This document shows positions 1 through 10,492 of a stretch of DNA of 64,000 nucleotides, in pieces (position 1 is the stretch's first letter; each line of letters starts with the position of its first letter). The DNA comes from Morella rubra. Lineage: Eukaryota; Streptophyta; Magnoliopsida; Fagales; Myricaceae. The notes under the pieces are model-generated. The model saw nothing but the letters and a program-made list of their open reading frames with translations. It was not told the DNA's origin and searched no databases. The translations under genes were made by a program, and so were the position numbers. The DNA lies in contig CM025853.1 in NCBI GenBank assembly GCA_003952965.2, positions 9,086,541 through 9,150,540 on the forward strand. The letters are read 5' to 3'.

Positions 1-3000
1 TGCGAGCCCACTACATAGTCATGAGGATTTAGAGGGAGATAGCTCTGACGGGATGGAGTAAATGTTAACCAATGTTCGTGTAGAGTTAGAAGGTGTGGCA
101 GGGGTTGAAACGGAGAACCCTGATATTAGGGAAACCTCAACTTCGAGACTGAAGGCTTTGACATCATTTGATAAGTTATAGGAAAAGGCAGAGCGTGAAC
201 TGTATCATGGATGTAGCAAATTTAGTAAGTTGTCATTTACGCTCCGGCTATTGCATGTGAATTTGGAGAATAGGTTGTCGGTTAAAGCATTGGATATGGT
301 GTTACAGTTGATTAAGGAGGCATTGCGAGTGGGCGAGATGTTATCGAGATCGTATTATGAGGCAAAACAATTACGAAAGGGTCTTGGGTTTAGTTACGAT
401 AAGGTTCATGCATGTTAGAATGATTGTGTGTTGTTTTGGACAGAAAATAGTGAGTTAGATGTCCAAACTATGGGGTGTCTCATTGGAAATTCGAAGATGA
501 CTTGCTCAATGAATTCCAAGGAAAGTGTTGCTTCATTTCCCTTTAATCCTTAGACTTAAACATTTATTTACCACAAAAGATATAACTCATAATGGAGAAA
601 CGGGTCGACGATGGGGAGAGTATGAGACATCCGAGAGATTCATTGGTTTGGAAGAATTTTCATAAGGACCATGGTTGGTTTGGTCAAGATGCCCATAATG
701 TCTGCCTTAGTCTTACTTCAGATCGGTTCTATTAGTTCAGAAACATGAGCAATGCGTACAATATTTACCTAGTTGTTGTGTTTCCTTATAATTTACCCCA
801 ATGGAGGTGTATGAATGTCTCATTTTCACTAATGACTCTTTTGATTCCAGGTTGCAAGTCACCAGGAATGATATAAACGTATATCTTTGACCCTTAGTGG
901 ACAAGTTGAAATAACTATAGAAAGATGGAATTGAGACGTATGGGATGACATTTAAGATGCATGCAGCTTTGATGTGGACCATAAATAATTTCCAGCATAT
1001 GCCAATTTATCTGGATGAGTACCAAAGGGAAGTTGGCATATCCAATGTGTAATTTAGACACTGACTAAAAGTGGTTGAAGCACGGGAGAAGAATGTGTTA
1101 TATGGGTCATAAGAGATACCTACCACTGGGGCATGCATGAAGATCTGATGTCAATATGTTCTATGGGAAAGAAGAACATAGACATCCACCCGGGGAAGAG
1201 CGATTAGATGAAATGGGGGTTAAAAAAGACTTGCACTTAGTTCATGATGGTTAGGTCGAATTGATACCTCAAGTGGCGTATACTTTAACTCGAGAAGAGA
1301 GAAGGTAGGCCTATCAGTGGTTAAAAGACGCAAGGTTTCCCGATAGTTATAATGCTGAGATTTCATGTTGTATGAATCTAGATGAGTTGAAGGTATCTGG
1401 AATGAAAAGTCATGATTGTCATGTGTTCTTGCAGAGTGTTCTTCCACTGATGATCTGAGGGTTGTTGAAGGAAGACTGGGGTGGCGCAGTGACCGAATTA
1501 TGTTTATTTTTTCAAGAGTTTTGCTCACAGACGTTGAAGATGTCTGTATTACAGAGGATGTCAGAAGATATCGGGATAATTTTATGCAAGTTGAAATGAT
1601 TTTTCCACCCGCTTTTTTTACTGTAATGATGCATTTGGTGGTACACTTACCGCGCAAATCAATGCTTGTTGGACCGGTGTAGTACAGATAAATGTATCTG
1701 GTTGAACGGTTAATGAGTGTCTCGAAACGGTCTGTGAAAAATAAGTTTCTTCTCGATGGGTCGTTTGTAGAAGCGTATATTGAGCACAAGTGTTTGACAT
1801 TTGTTCCCAGTACCTCCGAGGGGTCGAAATAATGTTTAATCGCAAAGATCGAAACTACGATTCTAACGGCAAGATGGAGGTACCAGAAAGGTCATTAGAT
1901 GTGTTTAGTAAGAGAATTAGATTAATAGGGGCTGTAAAAGGGCATGACATAGACCAAATAGAGTTCAAGAGAGCTCGGTGGTATGTGTTGAACAGAGTTC
2001 AAAAAAGCTCTATTCGATCTATGTCATGCCTTTTCATCTCGAATGGTCGATTGTAGAAGCGTATATTGAGAATGAGTGTTCGACATTTTGTTCCCAGTAC
2101 CTCTGAGGGGTCAAAATAGTGTTTAATCGCAGAGATCGAAACTACAATTCTGACGGCAAGATGGAGGTACCAGAATGGTCATTAGATGTGTTCACTAAGA
2201 GAATTAGATTAATAGGAGCTGTAAAAAGGCATGACATAGACCGAACAGAATTCAAAAAAGCTTGGCGGTATGTGCTGAACAATTGCAAAGGCATTAGCAA
2301 CGACTTAGAGTAAGTAAAATACAATTTCAAGTTCTATTATAATATATAGTCGCTGATTAACTTTTTCGTTACAGTGAACACATGGATGAGCTTCATGTGC
2401 AAGGAGTTGTGACATTTCTCATATGCATGAGGAACAATTTTTGAATTGGTTCTTAGGGCGAGTAAGTGTTATTGAGAAGAAAACTAATTTATATCATGTC
2501 TTGTTTTTAATGACCTTCTAATATATTGTTGTAGGTTCAAACATTACGTTCTCAAAATCCATGTACATCGATTGATGAATTGTATTCATTGGCACGTGGG
2601 CCTGATACACGAGTGATGCGTTATTTTACATGTGTTGTGAATGGATGTAGATATCATACAGTACAATGGAAGAACGACGGAGAACTCAGAATAGTGGTAT
2701 TGTAGTACTGAGATCAGATTAGGGAAATCTAATAGAATTTTATGAGAGACTTTATCTAGTAGATAATATGCATGGACCTACTTGGTGAGTCATACAGCAG
2801 TTGTCTTGTAGAAATGCATATGACATCTCGGCCCGGATCCGGACGATGAAGTTGATGTAAACGTCGATTCAAGAGCACCCATCACCAATGAAGCATATTA
2901 GGAGGATGATGTCATTGACTTGTTTATAGACTTTCGAAAATTTAACCTTAATCTGCTACGAAGGGATGACATTGCACCAAACATTATTTAAGCTTCTGAT

Positions 3001-3159
3001 GCAACTGATCGGCGGAAGAAAAGGCGTATAGATAGTAATGATGTTTCAAAGGGAGATGAAGTGGAAATTGAAGAAAATAACGAGGAAAGTATGGACAAAT
3101 ATTCGTTTGAAAGTGATAGCAATTCTACTGAGGATAAGGCATCGAGCGATAATGTATAA
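1..3159 (+). pseudogene. CACTA (En/Spm) TNP2-type transposase relic
   Basis: Degenerate transposase of a CACTA element, the enzyme that would cut and move the element. Conserved TNP2 blocks appear in order but in shifting frames. A block at 230-420 reads LLHVNLENRLSVKALDM and continues to KVHAC; CYMGHKRYLPL-like residues lie near 1096; a KSHDCHVFLQSVLP block lies near 1407-1450; a PPAFFTVMMHLVVHLP block lies near 1600-1650. The C-terminal DUF4218/DUF4216-like part follows at 2530-2800 (SIDELYSLARGPDTRV, then VNGCRYHT), and an acidic tail ends at a TAA at 3157-3159. Many stops and frameshifts break it, and a 250-bp segment is duplicated at 1757-2330. The 5' end lies outside the window. Family assignment is by recognised motifs; loss of function is inferred from the frame breaks. 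Confidence 0.85.
1757..2330 (+). repeat. Tandem duplication with inverted segment inside the TNP2 relic
   Basis: The stretch from about 1757 to 1998 is repeated at about 2040-2280 with high similarity; both copies contain the words gtagaagcgtatattgag and aagatggaggtaccagaa. The linker at about 1998-2038 is an inverted copy of about 1938-1975 (ggcatgacatagac against tctatgtcatgcc). This looks like a replication template-switch or repair product rather than original transposase sequence. Confidence 0.75.
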
Positions 3160-3866
3160 GAATCGGCTTCTTATTAATAATTTCTTTCAAGTATATTTTC
3201 CTAGTTCTTGTAGATTTTGCTGAAGGGTTTTTACAGTTATTATCTATTTTACCATAACTCTATTGTTTGTTTTTGTTATGTGTCAGCTCGTATGGTAAAA
3301 TGAAGTGTGGGCGGGAATTTTCTTCTATTATTCTGGACAACTGCATGGCTCCAGTACTCTGCTGACTGTGAGTCTGATCCTGAGACCTAGTCCGAGCGCT
3401 CCATCTCGGAGTCCGCATGCCTCCATGAGTTAAGGCACGTAGGCTTGTCCAAGTAGTTGTGCATGTAAGAAATTATTCTGAGTTATATTTTATTGTTTTA
3501 AGTTAAACAGCCTACTAACTTTGCTAATTTCATTTTATGTAGCGGCATCTGCTTCTAAGCACGGGTGAGGTAGGACACGCAAGGTCTGTTTGGAAAGGAG
3601 TCTCGGGTCTGGGTCTAGAAAATTATCGGTGCATATCCTGGAGGGAGTGTGGAGTATTTAAGATAAAAATAATATATTAAAAAATTTGAACATATTTATT
3701 GACCTAGGGACTGTCTTTAATGATAAAAATCATAAATCATATAATAATGTATAATATTCTTTCTTTTTGAATTATAGTTGAAATGGTTTAATGGTGATTT
3801 CAAGGATAAAAGAAATTATAGTAAATAATGAGAGGTCAAAGAGATAAAGATAAGATAAAGTCATTA
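3160..3866. other. CACTA-element interior without a recognisable gene
   Basis: This stretch lies between the TNP2 stop codon and the nested copia insertion. It is AT-rich, with short decayed reading frames and no motif I recognise. It belongs to the same CACTA element because the downstream half of that element resumes after the copia insertion. Confidence 0.5.
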
Positions 3867-3871
3867 AGTAG
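3867..3871. repeat. Left target-site duplication (AGTAG) of the copia element
   Basis: AGTAG directly precedes the first LTR base (TGTAAG) and is repeated at 6230-6234 directly after the other end (CTAACA). Five base pairs is the standard target duplication of LTR retrotransposons. Confidence 0.85.
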
Positions 3872-4169
3872 TGTAAGTTTGAATAACAACCCAAGAGGGG
3901 GGGTGAATTGGGTTTTAATAAATTTTAAAACTTTTTCAAGATAATTTAAATAGTATAATGGTAAAGCATAGAACACAACAAGGAGAGATATGAGCAAGTA
4001 AAAAGAAGAGATGAGTTAAAGAGATGACACCGTAATTTTAGGTGGTTCGGCTAACACTTGCCTACGTCCACCCCTAAGGCTATTTACTTCCTTGGGCTTT
4101 TTTTCACTATTCTTCAAATAGCAAATACACCTTAACTTCCAGGGTGCTAAGGAACCTTTACAAAGCATT

Positions 4170-4956
4170 TCTTCATCATCTTCGGAAGAACTTCTTGAAT
4201 CTCTTGGTGAACAATGTCATTTCTTCATCATCTTCGAAAGACTCATCATCATTTGAACATGAGGCTTTCAAGGCAATGCCTCTTTTCCTTTTCCTTTATC
4301 CTCATCTTCTTTTACTTGATTCATCTCATGTGTCATGAGAGATCCCATGAGCTCATCCAAAGAAAGCTTTGTCAAGTCTTTGGCTTCTTGAATGGCAGTG
4401 ACCTTGGTTCCCAAGCTTTTGGTAGACACCTAAGAATCTTTCTCACCATTTCAACATTAGTATATTCTTTACCAAGAGATTTAAGACCATTTATAATATC
4501 GGTAAAGCGTGTAAACATAGATGAAATATTCTCATCAGGTTTCATTTTAAAAAGCTCATAACTATGAACAAACATACTAATCTTGCTCTCTTTAACTTGA
4601 TTCGTACCTTCATGGGTCACTTGAAGTTTGTCCCAAATTTGTTTTGCGGTGTCACAACCAGAAATACGATTAAATTCATTTAAATCAAGTGCACAATACA
4701 ATACATGCATAGCTTTAGAATTTAAAGACATAATCTTAAGATCATCTTCATCCCACTCTTTTTCATCTTTCAACTTACCTTCCTTGTCTCTAGAAAATTT
4801 AGGACCATTTGAGATAACTCTCCATAATTCATAGTTCATGGCTTGGATGTAAATCCTCATCCTAGCTTTCCAATAGTTGTAGCACGTTCCATTGAACAAA
4901 GGAGGTCTGTTAGTGGATTGACCTTCAGCCAACGAAGAACTAACAAGGGTTGTCAT
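4170..4956 (-). pseudogene. Copia gag fragment (UBN2/DUF4219-like)
   Basis: The reading frame from 4956 down to 4372 starts MTTLVSSSLAEGQ and carries typical plant copia gag features: FNGTCYNYWKARM near residue 21, KQIWDKLQVTHEGT in the middle and a VRKILRCLP stretch near the end. A frameshift near 4400 is followed by the KLSLDELMGSLMTHEM region in another frame, then an acidic EDDEE-rich part running into the deletion junction at about 4170. Gag forms the retrotransposon particle. The zinc knuckle and everything downstream are lost. The start was chosen as the first ATG after the primer-binding site. Confidence 0.82.
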
Positions 4957-4989
4957 AAAAAATTATTAAACCTCAGCTTCGATACCAAT

Positions 4990-6229
4990 TGTAAGTCTGA
5001 ATAACAACCCAAGAGGGGAGGTGAATTGGGTTTTAATAAATTTTAAAACTTTTTCAAGATAATTTAAGTAGTATAATGGTAAAGCATAGAACACAACAAG
5101 GAGAGATATAAGCAAGTAAAAAGAAGAGATGGAGTTAAAGAGATGACACCGTAATTTTAGGTGGTTCAGCTAACCCTTGCCTACGTTCATTCCTAAGGCA
5201 ATTTACTTCCTTGGGCTTCTTTCACTATTCTTCAAATAGCAAATACATTTTAGCTTCCGGGGTGCTAAGGAACCTTTATAAAGTATTTTTTAAGCTCACG
5301 CTTCAACTCTCTTCACAAATCCCAAAATCCAAGGGATTTCTTCTACCCACACAAGTAGGACCAAGTGTTTACCCAACACTCAAGTGGTTTATAAAGGATG
5401 GGTACAAAGGAAGATCAAAGAATGGCTCTTAAAGCCGAATATACAAGTGTAAAGCACAAAGGTGCAATAAGACAAAGATCTCAGTAGAAAGCTGAAGTTT
5501 GGCAGAGGAATCACAAGCTTTCTTGGTAAGTGTGGTCTTTTCTCTTCTTCAAGCACTTTCTCTCTCTAGAAGTTAGGTTGTACAATAATTGCAAAGTCTA
5601 TGCGTACGATCCTCTCTTTCTTCTCTTTTTCTTCTGGTATTTAAATCTTCTTGACTTCAACGGTCATCAAAGCTAGCAAGAAGGACCGTTGGAGAGGCGC
5701 TCACGTCATTTGAAAGTGATTTGAAGGTTCTGACAAATATTCAAAATTTTCATTAACCCTGTGGCATGTGTTGACACATGGTTAGCATGTGTTGACACAT
5801 CAAAAATTGAATTGGAGTTGAGCTCTCGGGACTCAGTGCAATGTGTCGACATCATAAAGCCAATGTGTCGACACTTGTCTTGGTCTGGAAAAGATGTCTC
5901 TGGTGTAAGTGCAATGTGTCGATACTATGATTCAATGTGTCGACACTTATAAGTGCTAGAGAGAAAATCAGCAACTTTAAAGCGTCCAAGTCCATTCCAA
6001 AACCTTTTAAAGCACCTACAAAGGGAAAAATTGATCTTATCAACTTGTGTAATGGTGTTCAAGTCCTCTTATAAGCATTTTAGATATAAAAAAAAATACG
6101 ATCTTTTGAAACATATTTTTTTAGAAAAGAGGATTGACAATATAAAATCTAAAAGTCTTCAAAACTTAGAATATTTGTTATCATCAAAATCACAAATAGA
6201 TTGTTTTGCAAAATGACCTTGGGCTAACA
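4990..6229 (-). repeat. Copia 5' LTR with palindromic U3 repeats
   Basis: In element orientation the LTR starts TGTTAG at 6229 and ends CTTACA at 4990. Six near-copies of ATGTGTYGACA lie at about 5764-5950; several are the self-complementary TGTCGACA. They fall 280-470 bp into the LTR, where a U3 enhancer would be expected. A TATA-like ATTTAAATA lies near 5640 on the minus strand. The matching part of the other LTR (3872-4170) is about 90% similar by eye, so the insertion is not very recent. Confidence 0.8.
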
Positions 6230-6234
6230 AGTAG
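6230..6234. repeat. Right target-site duplication (AGTAG) of the copia element
   Basis: Exact copy of 3867-3871, directly after the LTR terminus. Confidence 0.85.
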
Positions 6235-6603
6235 TGTATCAATTTATGATATTATTTGTGAGAATTGTGTCTAATTGTATAATTTTAACCTTCAAAAACT
6301 TTAAAAAAATATAAAATTATTTATATTGTGATAGAATGGCTAGAGATCTCCAACACACAATCTTTTAGTTTTAAATTTAAAGAGAGATAAAAATCTTATT
6401 TATTATATTATTTAGGTATAAAAATATTTGTTATAAATTAACCTAATTTCTTTAAGATTGCCGAACATAAGATTTGTTTGAATTTTTTGAAGTTTATGGG
6501 AGGCAAAAATGTAATTTTAATGAAAAATTTTCTGTCACTGTCACAAGGTGTATGCTGGGATTTTTTGAAACTTTTGGGGGGCGGTGGCCCCTACCCACCC
6601 CCT
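6235..6603. other. CACTA interior, AT-rich, with a G/C-rich transposon scrap
   Basis: AT-rich non-coding sequence between the copia insertion and the second CACTA gene. At about 6575-6620 lies a G-run followed by CCCACCCCC and ending CCACCTCTGACC. It resembles the right end of the hAT-type elements found at 21.5 and 33.8 kb, but no matching left end was found. Confidence 0.4.
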
Positions 6604-7765
6604 ATATCCACCTCTGACCACTTTAACCTTGACTATACTCATCGGAAGGATGTGAGGACGGTGGTGGAGACTATGATGACGGCATGTAGAACGCACCACA
6701 ATAGGATGCATACGTATTTCAAGAAGCTCCCGAGTAAAGTGGCGGCATTGTTGAAGCCTCACCCTGATACCACAGAAGAACAAGGGACAGAGCTATGCGA
6801 TCTATTCACCAACGAAGCATTTATGGTACGTGATTTACAAAAACTTGTTGCTTAAATATTACATTCTTTGTTATAGATAATTACTTAAAATATCACAGAA
6901 ATGAAGCAAGCAAAATAAGGTAAATAGATCAAAGTTGACTGTGAACCATGCTGCTGGTTCACACTTGTTCCAGTGCACAAGAGCTTACATGTTAAGTTAA
7001 TTACTAAATTATGATTTTTATTGATATATTCATATTCTTTGAAACTGTTTGTCAATAACTTTATGGTATTTCCATGTAGAAAAATCCGGACAGTGGCAAA
7101 ATCAATCCAGCAGAGCTGTATAAAATGAATTATACAAACAAAGATGGTATTTGGGCCTTGGAAGGAGCAAGAAAAATTTATGTAAGTCGCTTTCATTTTA
7201 ATCTAGTTGGAAGATGTCTGTATTACAGTTTATCTACTTTAATGTTTATGATAATTATTAAATTTTTTCAGGAACGGATAGATGCCTTCCATCGCTAGTG
7301 TGATTTAGAAGGGAAGACTTATACCGAAATTGAAGTATATTCTAAGATATTAGGCAAGAAGTCGGGATTTGTTCTGAGATTAGGACGCGGGGTTAAACCT
7401 GTGCCTTCATCAAATTTACCTACACAGTCTTCTGATCTACAACACCAGCTAGCAAAGGCAAGGGATGAGATAAAAGTGATGAGAGTTGCTAGAGAAAAAG
7501 ACTTGCAAGATTTTACGAAGAAGCAAGCTGAGATGGAGGCCATGCTGAGGACCACCGTGAGGAGCAACGGGTGGAGCAGGAGCGCATTAGGTTGAAGTAG
7601 GAGCAGATGCGATTGAAGCATGAGGAGTGCATGCGAAAGGAGCAAGATTGCTTACGGGCAGAAATATCAAAGGAGCTGGAGCAGCGCATGGCCACTATAA
7701 TGGAGAAGAAAATGAACAACATGTCAAAGCGACTATTGAGCCAGTTTGGGGGTCAACACACGTAG
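6604..7765 (+). pseudogene. Ptta/En/Spm plant transposase (Transposase_24-like) relic
   Basis: Second gene of the CACTA element, related to the accessory or DNA-binding proteins of En/Spm elements. Exons are suggested by good splice sites: about 6604-6825 (donor ATG/GTACGT), about 6893-6990, about 7079-7181 (donor TAT/GTAAGT) and from 7272. The translated blocks follow family order: HNRMHTYFKKLPSKVAAL, EEQGTELCDLFTNEAFM, LTVNHAAGSHLFQCTRA, KINPAELYKMNYTNKDG and YSKILGKKSGFVLRLGRG. A coiled-coil tail rich in Glu, Lys and Gln ends near a TAG at 7763-7765. An in-frame TAG near 7298 and a frameshift near 7560 mark it as a pseudogene. It lies downstream of TNP2 on the same strand, as in other CACTA elements. 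Confidence 0.8.
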
Positions 7766-8779
7766 ATGTTATATGTTGCATTTATGCTTTGAGATTGCTA
7801 CATTATGTAATAGTACGATGTTATTTTCAATTTAATTACAGACCATTATGTATTATTATTAATGTTTATGAATATAAGTATTGTATTGTTATTGTAATAG
7901 TACGTGTTATATAATATTTTCAATTATTATTATTTTTAAAAAAAAACTGATTTGTTAATACCTTTCGATCGGCAATTTCAGCAATCGAACGGTTATTGTG
8001 AACATGATCGATTGCCAATACCACTGTTCGATCGGAAAAAATAAAATGCCTAAAATAAAGATAGATCAGTAATATAACCGATCAATCGTCTCATGCAAGT
8101 GATTGACCAGTAAGCAAAAAGCGATCCATCGGTATTATAAGCGACCGATCGGTAGTGAAAATGTCAGTCAATCATCCAACTCACATGATCGATCGTCATG
8201 TGCAACCAATCGATCACTTTGAAAATAACCGTTGCATCACTAATATAACCGATCGATCGGTTCTTAATACAACGTTCGATCATCCAACTCAAGTGATCGA
8301 TCGGTTATAAAAACGCATCCGATTGTAAAAACTTTAACGATCAATCGTGTTCGTTAAAGTGTCCGATCGATTGATCATCAATACTGAATTGATCGATCGT
8401 CACTGTTTACCATTCGATCTTACTCAAATGGGCGATCGGTCGGTCGTGTTTCTCGATCGATCATTTCAAATTAAGGTCTAACCAATCATGGATCCACCCT
8501 ATTGATCCCTTCAGTCTCACCGTTCGATCGTTACCATTCACGATCGACCGTGGTTGACTCAACCCCGATCGATCGCAATGGTCTGATCCATCAGGACGTT
8601 TGGCCATCGATCATCACATTTAGTGGCGAAATTTTTCTGTCACAAAAAACTTTTCGTGACGAAACTTGAATTTCGTCACAAAATACATTTAGTGATGCTC
8701 TTTCACTAACAAACCTCGTGATGAAATTTTGACTTTTAGTGACAAAATTTTTTCATTAAAAATCAATTTTTTTGTAGTG
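7766..8779 (+). mobile_element. CACTA right-hand subterminal repeats and terminus
   Basis: From about 7960 to 8640 the sequence is packed with copies of the palindrome GATCGATC and variants in both directions. In CACTA elements, subterminal arrays bind the element's own DNA-binding protein. From about 8635 imperfect inverted copies of TTTAGTGACGAAATT follow. The terminus reads TTTTTTTGTAGTG and stops at 8779; its complement begins CACTACAAAAAAATTG. The next three bases (AGT) would be the 3-bp target duplication, but the left end is outside the window. Confidence 0.85.
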
Positions 8780-9733
8780 AGTTAACTCCTCAAAGTAGAC
8801 ATTAGCCGTTGACAAATTCGATCCCGATACCTGTAAAGTCAAACAATAGAATAACATCATACATATAATAGTTGCTGGGGATTGGGATGCTGTTTTTGAG
8901 ATCTGTATGTGATTTCGATATTGGATGGAGTTTCAAAATATGGAAGCTAAGTGGGCTCAATGGATATTGTTGTGTTAAAGGCACGTTTTTAGATTGTTGC
9001 TGTGGATAACATCTTGAGACCGTGATAATTAGGTGCAACAGCTACCAGTGCAAATTAAGCTGCAGATCAGATCGATCTCTTTTTTCTCTGTAGATTATCC
9101 CAGTACTGTATTCAACTGTTTACGCGAACCATGATTTAGAGTATATATATTATATGTAACTGAAGCCTAAAAATTAAAACAATTCGTCTAAAATGAAGAT
9201 ATATAGAAGCTGATTGGGTTTGTGAAAAAGTGTTCAAGTCGATTAGGGTGATCAAATAATTAAGTACCATTTTCTTGCGGAGAGTGTTAGATTCAGAGTA
9301 TGCAGTTTGGTAATTATATTTGTTGGCCAAGAATTAATTACGGTAAAAAAAGGTCCCAAGAACCCAAATGATCAAACCCAGATCGGGGTGCACTAGAGAG
9401 TACTACTGAAATCAGTAAGGTGTAGTCTAATAGGTTGAGAGAAGTAGAAATATCCCATACAACTTCAAACATATATTAAGCTGCAGATTCTAAATTGTAA
9501 ATTAAGTGCATATATATCGATATATCCCAAAGTTCAAACTAACATAAAATACATATATAGACCACAAAATAAAAGGCAATTAGGTGCCATATTACAACTT
9601 ACTCGATCAATCAAATAACTGAAATATATTTAACTCTGGCAGTATGGGCCTTATTCTCAACTGGCAACTTAATCATAGTCTCCAACATTGTTCTCCACGA
9701 AATTCCTCCCACCGCCAGGTGTAGTGGTGTATA
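8780..9733. other. Intergenic, no gene seen
   Basis: AT-rich sequence between the CACTA terminus and the small secreted-protein gene. It probably contains that gene's 3' untranslated region at its right end. No motif or reading frame could be supported. Confidence 0.5.
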
Positions 9734-10072
9734 CTACGATTTGATTCCTTTTTTGAGCAGGCATTCGTCGAAACACTTTCTAAAATCATCAATTAAACCT
9801 TCGGAAGCGACAGAATCGGATTTTTTGACTTTCTTTTCGCACTCTCTGATACAGTCCAAGATCATTTCTGTTCCTCTCATTGCCTCTCTAATTGCCTTTC
9901 TGACTCTTTCTGCAGGGATATAACCATTATCGTGTGGAGACAGAGGACTCCGCTGCGAACCAGAAAAAGGAGGAGTGACAGAGCGAAGGGGACGGTCACC
10001 TTCGGAATGGATTAGAAGAAGAAGCAGAAGAATAATTGATAGCATTGTCATGATCCCCATAAATCGTTTCAT
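9734..10072 (-). CDS. Small secreted protein with two CX3C motifs
   Basis: A 112-residue protein of unknown function. Residues 1-24 form a clear signal peptide: basic start MKRF, then a leucine/isoleucine core, then HSEG. Residues 26-50 are rich in Pro and Ser. Residues 54-112 look helical and charged, with exactly four cysteines arranged as CX3C (74, 78), 21 residues, CX3C (100, 104). A CX3C...CX3C pattern is the signature of alpha-hairpinin peptides, but the spacer here is longer than usual for that fold, so the match is only suggestive. The first ATG was chosen because it gives the full signal peptide; Met5 and Met8 are alternatives. It has its own promoter, which is tandemly duplicated. 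I expect a secreted peptide with a helical hairpin held by two disulfides; the function is unknown. Confidence 0.65.
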   Translation of the reverse strand: MKRFMGIMTMLSIILLLLLLIHSEGDRPLRSVTPPFSGSQRSPLSPHDNGYIPAERVRKAIREAMRGTEMILDCIRECEKKVKKSDSVASEGLIDDFRKCFDECLLKKGIKS

Positions 10073-10087
10073 TTCACTTCTCTTCCG

Positions 10088-10492
10088 AGCTCCCGCCCCT
10101 CTTTTCTAACTGTGAGAATAATTACTTAGAGATGCGTCTAGGATGAATTAAATTTGTTTCTAACAATAACACCCTTTTATACTGTGAAATTTGCTGACAA
10201 TTTGAATTATTTTCAGAAAATCTATGCCTTGGGGTTACAAAACCAAAAGAGAATTTTGTTTTTGGTTTTTTGTTTATATATATATAAAGCTCCCGTCCCT
10301 CTTTTCTCACTGTGAGAGTATCTTAGAGATGCGTCTAGGATGAATTTGTTTCTAACAATGACACCCTTTTATACTGTGAAATTTGCTGACAATTTGAATT
10401 ATTTTCAGAAAATCTATGCCTTGGGGTTACAAAACCAAAGCGGCCGACCGAAGATCAGAGAATTTTGTTTTTTGTATATATATATATATGGT
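10088..10492 (-). repeat. 200-bp tandem duplication covering the promoter/leader of the secreted-protein gene
   Basis: The words agctcccg and cctcttttct begin at 10088 and again at 10288, exactly 200 bp apart. The two copies (10088-10287 and 10288-about 10492) stay very similar throughout, including ctatgccttggggttacaaa. The second copy has a few extra bases near 10440. Confidence 0.85.
10273..10289 (-). promoter_or_regulatory. TATA box of the proximal promoter copy
   Basis: The minus strand carries TTTATATATATATAA about 200 bp upstream of the ATG at 10072. A second TATA tract (10475-10489) sits at the equivalent place in the other 200-bp copy. The core promoter therefore appears twice, which would give a short and a long leader. 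Confidence 0.5.

Larger units (their letters stand above)
3872..6229 (-). mobile_element. Internally deleted Ty1/copia retrotransposon nested in the CACTA element
   Basis: The element lies on the minus strand and is bounded by TG...CA termini and AGTAG target duplications. The full 5' LTR is 4990-6229 (about 1240 bp). The 3' LTR is only a remnant of about 300 bp (3872 to about 4170) before it joins gag sequence. Next to the 5' LTR the minus strand reads TTGGTATCGAAGCTGAGG, a good match to the initiator-methionine tRNA primer site. Protease, integrase, RT and RNase H are all missing, so the copy is non-autonomous. The word CTTCATCATCTTC occurs at the deletion junction and again about 60 bp away in gag, suggesting a repeat-mediated deletion. 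Confidence 0.88.

Noticed and set aside
7960..8640. CRISPR-like or centromeric array
   Set aside because: The GATCGATC words have irregular spacing and both orientations and are next to a CACTA terminus; there are no direct repeats with spacers.
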